NCBI GenBank assembly: GCA_017620395.1
Contig: JAFZQJ010000026.1
Span: 1-64,000, forward strand
Reading direction: 5' to 3'
Source of the DNA: Clostridia bacterium
Lineage (GTDB): Bacteria > Bacillota > Clostridia > Oscillospirales > RGIG8002
DNA: 64,000 bases
Shown here: piece after piece, positions 26,335-35,923 of the stretch
Layout of the letters: each line of letters begins with the position of its first letter
Position numbering within the stretch: the first letter of the stretch is position 1
Notes under the pieces: model-generated
Databases searched by the model: none
Seen by the model: the letters and a program-made list of their open reading frames with translations, nothing else
What the model was told of the DNA's origin: nothing
Program-made: the position numbers and the translations under genes

Positions 26335-27104
26335 TGAAAAATCTGATAAAGCGCCATCTTCTCTGGGACGTAAAGCTCCCCGCGTACTACGCGGCGTTCG
26401 CGGCCGTATCCGTTATCATATGCCGCCTGACCGATCCGGTCACGGATTCGACGGTAGGACTTTTTATCAACCGGCTCTTTTTCGGGATCGCGATCTCGAT
26501 GGCGGTTTCGACCGTGATAAATATGCTTATCCGCTGCTGGATCCGCTTCACTCACACGTCGTATAAGGACGAATCGTATCTGTATCACACCCTGCCTCTG
26601 CCGCGCGCGAAGCTTTACCGCTCGCATCTGGTTTCCGCGCTTATCGCGGTTGCGGCGAGCGTGGTATTTGCGGTGCTGTGCGTGTATTTCCTGCTACTCG
26701 GCACCGGGGCGATGGATGCGATAAAGACTGTGATCGGTACTTCGGCCGGGCTGAAAAACGTTATTTTCGCCGCGGCGCTGATACTTCTTGAAACGCTTTT
26801 CCTGCTGATCGCGGGAATCGTCGGCACGATTATCGGCTATTCGTTCGACGGCTCGCGCACGCTTAAATCCGTTCTGTTCACCGTCGCGATCTATATCGGC
26901 GGCGGGATCGTCGCCCTGCTGCTCGTTCTGCTCTGGGGGCTTGCCGATCCCGCGGTGAAGTCGCTCTTCACCGCCGGCGCCGTTACGCTGCCGGATTCGT
27001 TCTGGAAGCTCGGCGCGGCGCTGACCGCTTATTACGTCGCGCTCAGCGCGCTGCTCGCGTGGATAGGCAAAAAACTCTATCTCAAAAAGATCAACGTCGA
27101 CTGA
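26331..27104 (+). CDS. ABC transporter permease
   Basis: A 257-aa membrane protein with about six hydrophobic helices, including two close together near residues 25-65 and pairs near 100-155 and 170-205. It has no recognisable conserved sequence motif. It is identified as a permease by its helices and by the overlapping ATPase gene upstream. The operon appears to end here. Confidence 0.85.
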   Translation: MMKNLIKRHLLWDVKLPAYYAAFAAVSVIICRLTDPVTDSTVGLFINRLFFGIAISMAVSTVINMLIRCWIRFTHTSYKDESYLYHTLPLPRAKLYRSHLVSALIAVAASVVFAVLCVYFLLLGTGAMDAIKTVIGTSAGLKNVIFAAALILLETLFLLIAGIVGTIIGYSFDGSRTLKSVLFTVAIYIGGGIVALLLVLLWGLADPAVKSLFTAGAVTLPDSFWKLGAALTAYYVALSALLAWIGKKLYLKKINVD

Positions 27105-27146
27105 ACGCGGCGCGCGAGCCGAACGGCTGCAGAGAAAGGGACCCGC

Positions 27147-27596
27147 ATGAGTTTTTCTTTTGTAAAGACCGACGCCGATTCGCCTGACGCCCGTATGCTT
27201 TTGAACGAGTTGAACGGCACGCTGATGAGCATACTCGGGCATAACGGAACGGCGCATATCCGCCTCGACGATTTCAGACGCGAAAAAGCGTTTTTCCTCG
27301 TCGGCTACGATGGCGAAACGCCCGTCTGCTGCGCGGGCGTCCGCAGGTTCGACGGCGATACCGGCGAAGTCCAGCGCGTTTACGCGCGGAACAATCACGT
27401 CGGCGCCGGCGCGGCGCTTATGCGCGCGGTGGAGGAACGCGCGCGCGAACTCGGTTACGCCCGGCTTATTCTGGAATGCCGCGAGGGAAACTCTCACGCC
27501 ATCGGCTTCTACCTGAGGAACGGATACGCTCTGCGGGAAAAATACCCGCCTTATGACAGCGAAGCCGACGCCGTCTGCTTTGAAAAGAAACTGTAA
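27147..27596 (+). CDS. GNAT-family N-acetyltransferase
   Basis: Acetyl-CoA-dependent acetyltransferase with unknown substrate. The acetyl-CoA motif is seen as VQRVYARNNHVGAGAALM, followed by the GNAT motif B segment ILECREGNSHAIGFYLRNGY. It is 149 aa. The ATG at 27147 follows GAAAGGGACC. It is 42 bp downstream of the permease gene and may be read from the same promoter; a terminator follows. Confidence 0.88.
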   Translation: MSFSFVKTDADSPDARMLLNELNGTLMSILGHNGTAHIRLDDFRREKAFFLVGYDGETPVCCAGVRRFDGDTGEVQRVYARNNHVGAGAALMRAVEERARELGYARLILECREGNSHAIGFYLRNGYALREKYPPYDSEADAVCFEKKL

Positions 27597-27608
27597 TAGA
27601 ATACGTAT

Positions 27609-27638
27609 AAAGAAGCCGCCCTAAGGGCGGCTTCTTTA
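27609..27638. terminator. Bidirectional terminator
   Basis: AAGAAGCCGCCC / GGGCGGCTTCTT with a three-base loop, between the acetyltransferase gene and the convergent histidine kinase gene. Confidence 0.92.
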
Positions 27639-27662
27639 TATTATTAATGATACATCGCGCGT

Positions 27663-28931
27663 TTACGCTTTCTTTACCGGCAGCGTTACGGTGAAGACGG
27701 CTCTGCCGTCCTTGAAGTCGGCGCGGATCTCGCCCTTGTGGGCTTCGGCGACCGCCTTGGCGATGGAAAGCCCGAGCCCGTAGTGCGAGCCGGCGTCGCC
27801 GCGCGCCTCGTCGCCGCGGTAGAAGCGGTCGAAAAGGCGGGAGGCCTTTTCCGCGTCGAGCCCCGCCGCGTCGTTGGCGACCGCGAGGACCGCGGAATGC
27901 TTATCGCGCTTGAGCGAAACGGCGATCTCATCGCCGGTCCCGTGCGAAAGCGCGTTGTCGAGCAGTATCGAAACGAGCTGCCGCAGCTGGTTCGGGTTGC
28001 CTTCGACCGTGACGCCGTCCTCGACGTCGGATTCAATCCTCACGCCTTTTTCAAACGCGAGCGGCTCGAAGGGGAGCACCTCTCCGCTGACGAGCTGCGA
28101 GAAGTCCAGCGTTTCGGTCGGCAGGTCGCCGTTTTCCGCGTGGGAGAGCGCGAGCAGCTGCTTGACGAGCTCGCTCATTCGCCCGTTTTCGTAGTCGATG
28201 TTGTCGAGCCATTCGCTTTCTCCGCCCTGCCTGCGGAGCAGCTCGCTGTTGGCGGAGATGACGGCGATGGGCGTTTTCAGCTCGTGACCCGCGTCGGAGA
28301 CGAAACGCTTCTGCCGCTTGTCGTTCTCCTCAAGCGGACGGACGATGCGCCGCGCTATGAAGATCGAGATGACGAAGAGCGCCGCCAGCGCCGAAGCGCC
28401 GATTATCAGCATCAGCTTTATCAGAGTTTTCTGGTTGTTGTCGTTTATCGTGCCGTCGAGCATGGCGACGAGGGTGTAGTCCTCGCGCTCATCGAGTATA
28501 TACGTCATACTGCCGACCGCGCCGCTGCGCTTTCCTTTTTCAAGAACCGACGACGCGAGCTCGAGCAGCGATTCGTCGCTCTGCATATTCCTGTTGCCGT
28601 TGTTTATCGCGAGCACTTCGCCGCTTCCGGAGTACGCTACCGAATAGAAGGTTGAGAGTCGGAACGCCGGCTCGATCCCCCGGAAGTTTTCGTTGTCGCG
28701 CGGCTCCGGCGGAGCGAAGTCGTGTTTGTCGTCGGGCTTGTCGCTTTCGTTCGGGAAAGCCGGCTGCCCGTCGAGCGTGAAGCGTTCGACGTAGGCGCTC
28801 AGTATGTTCTCGCTCTCGCGCCGGAGCGCGGCGCGGTTGGAAAAGTATATCGTCCCGAGGGTTACCGCCATCAGCGCCAGCAGGGACAGAACGACGGTGA
28901 AAACTATCTTTCTTCTCGTTTTATTGAACAT
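27663..28931 (-). CDS. Sensor histidine kinase
   Basis: Membrane sensor that phosphorylates the response regulator encoded just upstream. A first membrane helix (about 10-30), an extracellular sensor of ~130 residues, a second helix (about 170-190), then a HisKA domain with SDAGHELKTP (phospho-His) and an ATPase domain with LDNALSHG and HYGLGLSIAKA. The ATG at 28931 is used; the preceding GTG sits too close to GAGGTG. It overlaps the regulator gene by 11 bases. Confidence 0.93.
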   Translation of the reverse strand: MFNKTRRKIVFTVVLSLLALMAVTLGTIYFSNRAALRRESENILSAYVERFTLDGQPAFPNESDKPDDKHDFAPPEPRDNENFRGIEPAFRLSTFYSVAYSGSGEVLAINNGNRNMQSDESLLELASSVLEKGKRSGAVGSMTYILDEREDYTLVAMLDGTINDNNQKTLIKLMLIIGASALAALFVISIFIARRIVRPLEENDKRQKRFVSDAGHELKTPIAVISANSELLRRQGGESEWLDNIDYENGRMSELVKQLLALSHAENGDLPTETLDFSQLVSGEVLPFEPLAFEKGVRIESDVEDGVTVEGNPNQLRQLVSILLDNALSHGTGDEIAVSLKRDKHSAVLAVANDAAGLDAEKASRLFDRFYRGDEARGDAGSHYGLGLSIAKAVAEAHKGEIRADFKDGRAVFTVTLPVKKA

Positions 28932-29604
28932 CACGGCACCTCAATTCGTAGCCTATCCCGCGTATCGCCTTTATCTCGCAGCGCGAGCCGACAAAGGCCA
29001 GCTTCTTGCGCGCGAAGGAGGTGTAGACCTCGACGTTGTTGTATTCGGCGTCGCTTTCGTATCCCCACACCTTGAGCGCGATCTGATCGCGCGTCAGGAC
29101 GCGTCCCTGATTTGAAATAAGATATTCGAGAATGCGCATTTCCTTTTCGCCGAGGCGCACGCTCTTGCCGTTTTCGCAGCGGAGCTCCGCGTTTTTCGTA
29201 TCGAGGGTTATATCTTCGAACTTAAGGCTTCCGTCGTCCGTCGGAACGTTGCGTCTGCCGAGCGCGCGGAGCCGCGCGAGCAGCTCCTTCGTCAAAAACG
29301 GCTTCGTCAGATAGTCGTCCGCGCCGCTGTCGAGCCCCTCGACCTTGTCGTCGAGCTCGCTTTTGGCGGTCAGCATGAGGATGGGCGTGCGGATACCCGC
29401 CCTGCGCGCGCTTTTCGCCACGTCGAAGCCGTTCATCCCCGGCATCATGACGTCGAGCACGATAAGGTCGTAAAGGCCGCCCTCGATTTCGTAAAGCGCG
29501 TCCTCGCCGTTTTCGACGGAGGTGACGTCGTATCCCTCCTGGCGAAGTATCTCGCAGAGCGCGCGGTTCATTCTTTTTTCGTCTTCGGCAAGCAGAAGCT
29601 TCAT
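28921..29604 (-). CDS. OmpR-family response regulator
   Basis: Receiver domain (1-115) with the acidic pair at 7-9, phospho-acceptor Asp51 (IVLDVMMPGMNG) and a Lys near 102 (LTAKSE). The C-terminal winged helix (about 130-225) ends in VRGIGYEL-type sequence, here IRGIGYEL. Its own promoter carries an 11-bp-period direct repeat, which suggests autoregulation. It is the first gene of the pair with the kinase. Confidence 0.94.
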   Translation of the reverse strand: MKLLLAEDEKRMNRALCEILRQEGYDVTSVENGEDALYEIEGGLYDLIVLDVMMPGMNGFDVAKSARRAGIRTPILMLTAKSELDDKVEGLDSGADDYLTKPFLTKELLARLRALGRRNVPTDDGSLKFEDITLDTKNAELRCENGKSVRLGEKEMRILEYLISNQGRVLTRDQIALKVWGYESDAEYNNVEVYTSFARKKLAFVGSRCEIKAIRGIGYELRCRDVQ

Positions 29605-29628
29605 GCTTTGTCCCTCCGTTTCACCGTA

Positions 29629-29661
29629 ATAATAGCGGGCGAGGATTGAAGAAAGATTGAA
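29629..29661 (-). promoter_or_regulatory. Promoter with direct-repeat activator box, two-component operon
   Basis: On the minus strand, TTCAATC and TTCAATC (29644-29661) repeat with an 11-bp period, followed 9 bp later by TATTAT (29629-29634). The repeat occupies the -35 region, as OmpR-family activators do. Confidence 0.6.
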
Positions 29662-29680
29662 AAAACGCGGTTATATAACG

Positions 29681-29706
29681 AAAACGGCGCAGTTTACGCC
29701 GTTTTG
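29681..29706. terminator. Terminator after the glycosyltransferase gene
   Basis: AAAACGGCG / CGCCGTTTT around a seven-base loop. On the minus strand it is followed by GTTTTCG. It separates the polysaccharide cluster from the two-component promoter. Confidence 0.75.
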
Positions 29707-29708
29707 CG

Positions 29709-31121
29709 TCAATAGTTCATTTTCTTTGCGTCGCGGCGGCCCCTGCGGACGGCGCGGAGCATCTTTATCCTGCTGCGCCCTTTCGGATAGAGCATAAACC
29801 GCAGCAGCATATCCTTGAAGTTCGCCCACCTGTTGACGGTGGGGGACTTCGCCCTGTACTTCTTCAAAAACCACTTGTAATTCCGCGCGATATAATAGAG
29901 GCGGAAGTCTGAGTGTACGGAGAAATACTTCGGCCCGTGGTATTTGTGATCGCCGACGAAACGGTATACGAGGTTATAGAGCTTAACCGGTACGCGCTCG
30001 CCGATCTCCTGCACGATATACGTGTCGTTCGCGCGCAGTATGCGGTAGCCGGCCTTCATGAGCCTGTAGTTGAAATCGAAGTCGACCGCGTCGATAAAAA
30101 GCTCCTCGTTCCAGCCGCCGATCTCCTTTGCCGCCTTGACGTTCGTCAGCGCGGCGGAGGTGATGCAGCTGCCGAAGTCATAAATGAATTCGATCTCGGG
30201 CGCACTACCGGCGGCGAACTCTTCAACGGACATTTTCCCGCGGTGGATGATAAAGGGTGAGATTATCCCGATATTCGGCATACGGATATATCTTTTATAG
30301 ATGTTCAGAATACCGCTGTCGCACAATGTGTCCTGATCAAGCGTGAGAATCCAGTCAAAGCCTTCCTCCGCTGCGGCGTCGAGCGCACGGTTGAGTGCGA
30401 AGGCGATGCCTTTGTTCTCGCCGTTTCTGATAAAACGCACCTTGCCGCCTGCGGGGAAACGCGCCTCAAGAGACGATATATCGTCAGAGCCGTTATCTAC
30501 GATGAAGAACCGGCTGACGGAGGGCAGTATGTTTTCAACGTTTGCGGCAACCTTTTCGAGGTCGCCGTTGAAGACGACCATTCCGGCGCTGATAAGGGCG
30601 TCGTTTCCGGGGTCGGTCAGAGCGGTATTGCGTGGGCGGACCCCGATCTGATAACAGTCGACGAGGTCAGCGCTTTCTGAAAACGCGGATCCTCTTAACG
30701 CGCGGACGCCGTTTGCTTTGTCCTCAAACGCCTGCTTTTCCGGGCGCATCATGATCGCCTGTCTTATACCGAACAGACAGCCGTCCGGAATCGGCGAGGA
30801 GATCCGCACCGTGCAGTCGCATCCGCTTTCCTTTTCCGCGGCGTAAAGCGAAGCGGCGTCGCGGAAGCAGGTTATCCTGCCGTCCTTTGCCGACTCACGC
30901 CGCGCCGCGCGCTCGGAAGCGTCGCTGCCGCAGAGGATCAGCAGCCGCTCAAAGGGGTAGGTTTGCGCCTTCAAAGACGCAATAAGCTCGCGGAGAACCT
31001 TTGGACCGCGTTCTGTGCCGTATACCGATACGCAGAAGCGGCAGGGCGCGTCAAAACTGAACGCGCGTTCCTGCGCTATGCGTAATTCGTTTGCTTTTTT
31101 CTCACTCGGCTTTTTTGTCAT
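29709..31121 (-). CDS. Family 2 glycosyltransferase (rhamnosyltransferase-like)
   Basis: The C-terminal ~300 residues are a GT2 domain of the RfbF/WbbL type: GMVVFNGDLEKV at the start, FIVDNGSDD, a nucleotide-sugar motif LTLDQDT, and WNEELFIDAVDFDFNYR. The N-terminal ~150 residues resemble a partial GT-like fold without clear catalytic motifs. The start is taken at the ATG at 31121, which follows the upstream stop by one base (TGAAATG). The frame stays open to 31355, but that 78-residue extension is the shifted 3' end of the preceding gene. Likely adds sugars to the polysaccharide exported by the Wzm/Wzt pair. Confidence 0.88.
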   Translation of the reverse strand: MTKKPSEKKANELRIAQERAFSFDAPCRFCVSVYGTERGPKVLRELIASLKAQTYPFERLLILCGSDASERAARRESAKDGRITCFRDAASLYAAEKESGCDCTVRISSPIPDGCLFGIRQAIMMRPEKQAFEDKANGVRALRGSAFSESADLVDCYQIGVRPRNTALTDPGNDALISAGMVVFNGDLEKVAANVENILPSVSRFFIVDNGSDDISSLEARFPAGGKVRFIRNGENKGIAFALNRALDAAAEEGFDWILTLDQDTLCDSGILNIYKRYIRMPNIGIISPFIIHRGKMSVEEFAAGSAPEIEFIYDFGSCITSAALTNVKAAKEIGGWNEELFIDAVDFDFNYRLMKAGYRILRANDTYIVQEIGERVPVKLYNLVYRFVGDHKYHGPKYFSVHSDFRLYYIARNYKWFLKKYRAKSPTVNRWANFKDMLLRFMLYPKGRSRIKMLRAVRRGRRDAKKMNY

Positions 31122-31122
31122 T

Positions 31123-34100
31123 TCAGATGACCTTTTCCGTTCTCGGGAGGTACTCGTTGCTGTCGAGCCGCAGGTTTTTGTTGAAGAAAGGATCGCCGGC
31201 GGAAAGCTCGGTCTTCCATTTTGATTGGAATCTGTCGATTTCCGACTTGAAACGTTTGATCTTTTCCGGAGTATCGTCGTCGCGGCCGCGGGATTTGGAT
31301 TCGTAATGGTAAAGCCGCGCGTGCGGAGTGTAAATAATCCTCCCTCCGTTCGCACGGAGCTTCATACAAAGATCGATGTCGTTGAAGGCGACGACGAACT
31401 TCTCATCGAGTCCGCCTGCGGCGTCGAAGGCGTCGCGGCGCATAAGCATGCACGCGGCGGTGACCGCCCCGACCTCGCGCGTGCTTTTGCCGTAACCGAA
31501 GTAACCGCAGTCATTGTCGTCAAACATCTTCTCTATATGGCCGGCAACGCCGCCGAGTCCTATTATGACTCCCGAGTGCTGAACCGTATCATCGGGATAG
31601 AGCAGGCGTGCGCCGACAGCGGTAATGCCGTTCTGCAACACGACGGAAACCATCTCTGACAGCCATTCGTTTCCGATGCCTTCGATGTCGTTGTTCAAAA
31701 GCAACAGAAGTTCGCCGTGCGCGTAGGAGGCGCCGAAGTTGTTTATTTTTGAATAGTTGAATCCCTTGTCAGTGTAACGCACGATGCGGATACGGCTGTC
31801 TTTCGACAGCTCATCGTAAAGCGCGAATATCTCATCGGTTTCACTGTTGTTTTCAATTATGATTATTTCAACGTTGTCGTAATCCGCGGCGAGAACCGAA
31901 TCAACGCATTTTTTCAGATCATCGGCGGAATCTTTGTTCGGGATCAGCACCGAAACAAGGGGTTTGCTTTTCAGCGAGTACTTGACACGGTAGCGGAAGG
32001 GGAGATCGGTAGTCAGCGCTTCGCCTTCAACGCCGACGCGTCGAAGATGAGCTTCGACGGCCTTTCGCCCGGCTTCCTCGGCGTAGTTTTTGCTTCCTGC
32101 GGAAGCGGCTGTCGAACCCGGGTGGACGCGCCAGTGATAAAGCGGTTTAGAAATATGCTTTATAAGCTTTGCCTTCTCAGAGGCCTTGAGGAAAAGGTCG
32201 TAATCCTGTGCTCCGTCATATCCGGAGCTGAAACCGCCTATTTCGTCGAACAGCGATTTTTTCAACGCGGTAAAATGGCATATGTAGTTGAAGGAGCGCA
32301 GCGTATAGATTGAAAAATCCGGTTTGAAATGGGGTTCGAATCGCCGCTCGATGTTATCGGAGAACTTATCCTCATCGGTGTAAATGAAATCGGTTTCCGG
32401 CTCCGCGTTCACGACGCAAGCCATTTCATAAAGCGCGTCCGGCGCAAGGGCGTCGTCGTGGTCGAGCAGCGCGATATAGTCGCCGGAGGCAAATTCCGCC
32501 GCGGCGTTGGTATTGCCGGCGATGCCGAGGTTCTTATCGAGCCGGCGGTATATGACGCGCGAGTCTTCGGCGGCGTACTTTTCCGCGACCTCGCGGACAT
32601 AGCCGTGTTTGTCGTCGCTCGCATCGGCGAGGCAAAGCTCCCAGCCGGCGTAGGTTTGCGCCGTTACGGAGCATATCATTTCCTCAAGCATTTTACGGTC
32701 CGTGTTATAAAGCGGAGTGAGAATGCTGAAAACGGGTTTGGCGGCGAATTCGCGCTCTCTTTGTTTCTCGAGCTCCGACTTGTCCGGACAGTTGTGTTTT
32801 ATCCAAAGAGAATACGCGTCAGCGACGCCGTTCGGTGTGCTGAAACGCGCTTCGCGTTTTGCCTTAATGCGGCATCTCAAATAATTATACGGCGAGAGTA
32901 CGATTTTCACGGATTTATGGAGCGCCGGGTGCGCGTGCATAAAATTAACGCACCGTCTGCCGAAGCGGCGGTTTTCCATTCTTTCGATTTCCCCTTGCAG
33001 AGCGAGGACTTTTTCGTCGGACGCTTTAAGTTTGTTTATTTGTGCGCTTTTTTCATCCGAAACTTCCTTGAGCTTTAAGTTGAGATCTTCGATCTCGCAC
33101 GCAAACGCAGACGCGCGTTCATCGGGGGTCGCGTATTCTATCGCGTACCATTTTTTGTAGAAATCGCTGTATACCTCGTCTGAAAACGCGCGGTTCAGCT
33201 CGTTGAACAGTTCGACGTATTCGGATATTCCAAACAGATTGAAGAGGTTTTCGCGTACCGTTTCCGTAATGACTTCGCTGTTGGTCAGCGCTCTGAAAAT
33301 AATATATTCAAGCGGCGTGTTTTCAAAGCGCCACTCCTGGTCGTAGAACATATAGCGCCCGTCCTCGACGAAGCAGTTCTGGAAGATCATATCCATATAT
33401 CCGCGCTTGAGAAAGCGCAGGTCTGCACGCTGTTCGTCGGTCAGCTCCACGGAGAATCTGTCGAAGATGGTATCGGTGCTACTCCCTTTTCCCAACGCGT
33501 TGCAAACCGCGAGGAAAAAGCCATCGGCCATGGCTTTGAAGCGTTTTATTCCGCCGCTTCGATAGGCTTCAAGCAGAAGCTTGTCAAAGGTCTTTCCGCT
33601 GCAGATGCGGCTTGTAACGACGCGGTCGGCGTAAGAATCGGGCGTTGCGACGCCGCTTTCTTTCAGCTCGGCGATGTTTTTTCCGATGGTTTCGATATGC
33701 GCGATCGCCTTGTCGTTTGAGGGGTACTTGTGCGCGTATTCGTCGTCGACTACGGTATAGATTGCGTATTCCGGTTTGCGGTAGAGAGAAAAACAGACGA
33801 GCTTTGGCGTTTTCGGAGCGTTCGCACGCGAAGCTTCGACGAGGAACGCGTCCGCGATGAGAGGATAGGTCTGCGGGTCGGCTTCGATCAAGCGGCGAAA
33901 ATATGTGTTTTCGCTGAAGGTCGCCGTCGGCTGCGAGGGGTAGTATACAAGCCGGCGCTTGATGCTTTCCGTATCCGGAAGCTGCCTGTCGCTGAATATG
34001 ACGTTGGTGAAACGGTAATCCGGAGCGGGATAAAGCAGGGAGGAGTAATTAAGTCCGGCTTTTTCAAGCATTGAGCGGAACTCCGCGAGGGTATAGCCCT

Positions 34101-34596
34101 TGCGCGTGTACGTTTCTGCGGCCCTGCCGGAAAGCTTTCCGACCGCGAGCGAGTTATCGACTGCGATTATCAGTTTGCCTTCGGGCTTGAGGTGTTCGCA
34201 GACGCGCCGGAGAAAGCCGGGTTCATCGCCGTCCGCGTATTCCTCGAGTGTACCTATAAGTACGGCGCAGTCAAAGCCGCTTCCGGCGTCGTCGATTGAA
34301 GCGACGACCTTTGCTTCCGGATATCTTTCGCGGAGCGCGGAGGCTTTTTCGGTGTCTGACTCTACCGAAACGACGCTGCCTTTTTTCAGGAGCGCGCCGG
34401 TAATCGCGCCGCGTTCGCCGCCTATTTCGAGTATCCTTCCGCTTATATCGCACCAGACGACGACGTTCCCGCGTAAAGGCGAATAATCGTATGCGGTATC
34501 GTAGTCACAGGGGTATTCCTGAAAAACGGCGGCGGAGCCGTTTTTGCCGTCTGTGACATAATTGGCATTCATATCTTCTGAACGCTTATCCTGCAT
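31123..34596 (-). CDS. Methyltransferase / kinase-like / coiled-coil / double GT2 fusion protein
   Basis: A 1157-aa multidomain protein. Residues 25-210 are a SAM methyltransferase (ILEIGGERGA at 55-64). Residues ~225-440 look like a protein-kinase-type phosphotransferase: Lys290, catalytic loop DMIFQN (402-407), metal-site YDQEW (418-422). Residues ~492-545 form a charged coiled coil. Then come two GT2 domains: ~620-870 with DHDD (712-715), and ~878-1130 with LNND (967-970). The same methyltransferase, kinase and coiled-coil order is found in the O-antigen chain-terminating protein WbdD; here it is joined to the polymerising enzymes. Start 34596 has GGAGG 8 bases upstream. It lies between the exporter genes and another GT2 gene. 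Confidence 0.87.
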   Translation of the reverse strand: MQDKRSEDMNANYVTDGKNGSAAVFQEYPCDYDTAYDYSPLRGNVVVWCDISGRILEIGGERGAITGALLKKGSVVSVESDTEKASALRERYPEAKVVASIDDAGSGFDCAVLIGTLEEYADGDEPGFLRRVCEHLKPEGKLIIAVDNSLAVGKLSGRAAETYTRKGYTLAEFRSMLEKAGLNYSSLLYPAPDYRFTNVIFSDRQLPDTESIKRRLVYYPSQPTATFSENTYFRRLIEADPQTYPLIADAFLVEASRANAPKTPKLVCFSLYRKPEYAIYTVVDDEYAHKYPSNDKAIAHIETIGKNIAELKESGVATPDSYADRVVTSRICSGKTFDKLLLEAYRSGGIKRFKAMADGFFLAVCNALGKGSSTDTIFDRFSVELTDEQRADLRFLKRGYMDMIFQNCFVEDGRYMFYDQEWRFENTPLEYIIFRALTNSEVITETVRENLFNLFGISEYVELFNELNRAFSDEVYSDFYKKWYAIEYATPDERASAFACEIEDLNLKLKEVSDEKSAQINKLKASDEKVLALQGEIERMENRRFGRRCVNFMHAHPALHKSVKIVLSPYNYLRCRIKAKREARFSTPNGVADAYSLWIKHNCPDKSELEKQREREFAAKPVFSILTPLYNTDRKMLEEMICSVTAQTYAGWELCLADASDDKHGYVREVAEKYAAEDSRVIYRRLDKNLGIAGNTNAAAEFASGDYIALLDHDDALAPDALYEMACVVNAEPETDFIYTDEDKFSDNIERRFEPHFKPDFSIYTLRSFNYICHFTALKKSLFDEIGGFSSGYDGAQDYDLFLKASEKAKLIKHISKPLYHWRVHPGSTAASAGSKNYAEEAGRKAVEAHLRRVGVEGEALTTDLPFRYRVKYSLKSKPLVSVLIPNKDSADDLKKCVDSVLAADYDNVEIIIIENNSETDEIFALYDELSKDSRIRIVRYTDKGFNYSKINNFGASYAHGELLLLLNNDIEGIGNEWLSEMVSVVLQNGITAVGARLLYPDDTVQHSGVIIGLGGVAGHIEKMFDDNDCGYFGYGKSTREVGAVTAACMLMRRDAFDAAGGLDEKFVVAFNDIDLCMKLRANGGRIIYTPHARLYHYESKSRGRDDDTPEKIKRFKSEIDRFQSKWKTELSAGDPFFNKNLRLDSNEYLPRTEKVI

Positions 34597-34624
34597 TGAT
34601 TTATCCTCCGGTATAGCTTTGAAG

Positions 34625-35911
34625 TTATCTGGTGACTGTTATGCTGCTTTCCAGATCGAACAGTCCTATGGCGAACGGCCGCGCGGATATGTCTATGAAA
34701 AACGCGTCGTAATGGCGGCAGAATATCTCGAGATTACCGTCGTTATCGAATTTCGTGCATCCGAACGAGACGGAATACTTGTTCGTTGCGAGCGGCACGG
34801 TAAGCTTGAACTCGATATTTGCGACGTCTCCGGGCTTGTAGTCCCCTGTAGGAGTCTTATAGGCGAAGGTGTTCACGCCGCAGAGTTCGAGCCCCTGCGC
34901 GTTCTTGAAGCCGACGGCGAAGATGGGCTCCTGCAGCGGTTCGTTGAACTTTACCTTCATCCTGATAGTGACCTGTTCGTGGCTTTTGATGGAGTTGGTC
35001 TGCTTGCCGTCCGCGCCGAAAAGTCCGTAATCGACTATCTCGGCCTTTTGATTTCCGTAAATCAGAATATCGCTGTTGAGCTCGTGGTTCTTTTTCATTT
35101 CGCCTTCAACGGCGACGGCGCCGGATGCCGCGGAGACGGGCTTTTCTTCGCTTGCCGCTCCGCCGCGATTCTCGTCCATATCGATGCCGCTCATCAGCTT
35201 CTTATAGCGCTCGACGCCTTCCTTCGCGTCGCCGTCGAAGATGCACTTTCCCTGCTGCAGTATCATTACGCGGGAGCAGTTGGTGAGGATGTCGTTGACG
35301 TTGTGCGAAACAAACAGTATCGTCTTTTTGCGCTCCTTGAACTGCTCGAACTTCTTGAAGCACTTCATCTGGAACGCCATATCGCCGACTGAAAGCACCT
35401 CGTCGACGATGAGTATATCGGGGTCGACGTTTATCGCGCAGGCGAAGGCGAGGCGGGCGAACATACCGCTCGAATACGTCTTCACCGGTTGGGAAAGGTG
35501 GTCGCCGATATCGGCAAAGTCGATTATTTCCTGCTCACGCGCCTTGATCTCGGCGTTCGTCAGGCCGAAGATCTGACCGTGCTGGTATATATTTTCGTAA
35601 CCGGTAAGTTCCGGGTTGAACGCTGTGCCGAGCTCAAGCAGGGAGCTGACGCGGCCGTTGATCTTTATGCTGCCTTCGGTCGGGGAAACGACGCCGGTTA
35701 TCATTTTGAGCAGGGTTGACTTACCCGCGCCGTTGCATCCGAGGATACCCACCGATTCGCCCGCATAAACGTCGAAGCTTATATCGTTGACGGCGGTGAA
35801 AAGCGTATGTCTGTTCTTCTTCGGGAACATTGCCTCAACGATGATATCCTTCTTGCGGGCGAAGACCTTGTAACGCTTGCTGAGGTTCTTTATGCTGATT
35901 ATAGGTTCCAT
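34625..35911 (-). CDS. Polysaccharide ABC transporter ATPase with carbohydrate-binding C-terminal domain (Wzt/TagH-like)
   Basis: Energises export of a lipid-linked surface polysaccharide. The ABC domain (about 1-245) has Walker A GCNGAGKS, the signature YSSGMFARLAFA, and Walker B ILIVDEVLS, typical of the Wzt/TagH group. A linker and a beta-rich Wzt_C-like domain (about 285-428) follow, which in Wzt recognises the finished polymer's cap. It lies 12 bp after the permease gene. Confidence 0.93.
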   Translation of the reverse strand: MEPIISIKNLSKRYKVFARKKDIIVEAMFPKKNRHTLFTAVNDISFDVYAGESVGILGCNGAGKSTLLKMITGVVSPTEGSIKINGRVSSLLELGTAFNPELTGYENIYQHGQIFGLTNAEIKAREQEIIDFADIGDHLSQPVKTYSSGMFARLAFACAINVDPDILIVDEVLSVGDMAFQMKCFKKFEQFKERKKTILFVSHNVNDILTNCSRVMILQQGKCIFDGDAKEGVERYKKLMSGIDMDENRGGAASEEKPVSAASGAVAVEGEMKKNHELNSDILIYGNQKAEIVDYGLFGADGKQTNSIKSHEQVTIRMKVKFNEPLQEPIFAVGFKNAQGLELCGVNTFAYKTPTGDYKPGDVANIEFKLTVPLATNKYSVSFGCTKFDNDGNLEIFCRHYDAFFIDISARPFAIGLFDLESSITVTR

Positions 35912-35923
35912 ATCCGCACCCCC

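Noticed and set aside
31122-31355. A 78-residue N-terminal extension of the GT2 gene
   Set aside because: It lies wholly within the 3' end of the preceding gene in another frame and has a Ser/Thr/Arg-rich shadow composition; the start at 31121 fits the one-base gap after the previous stop.
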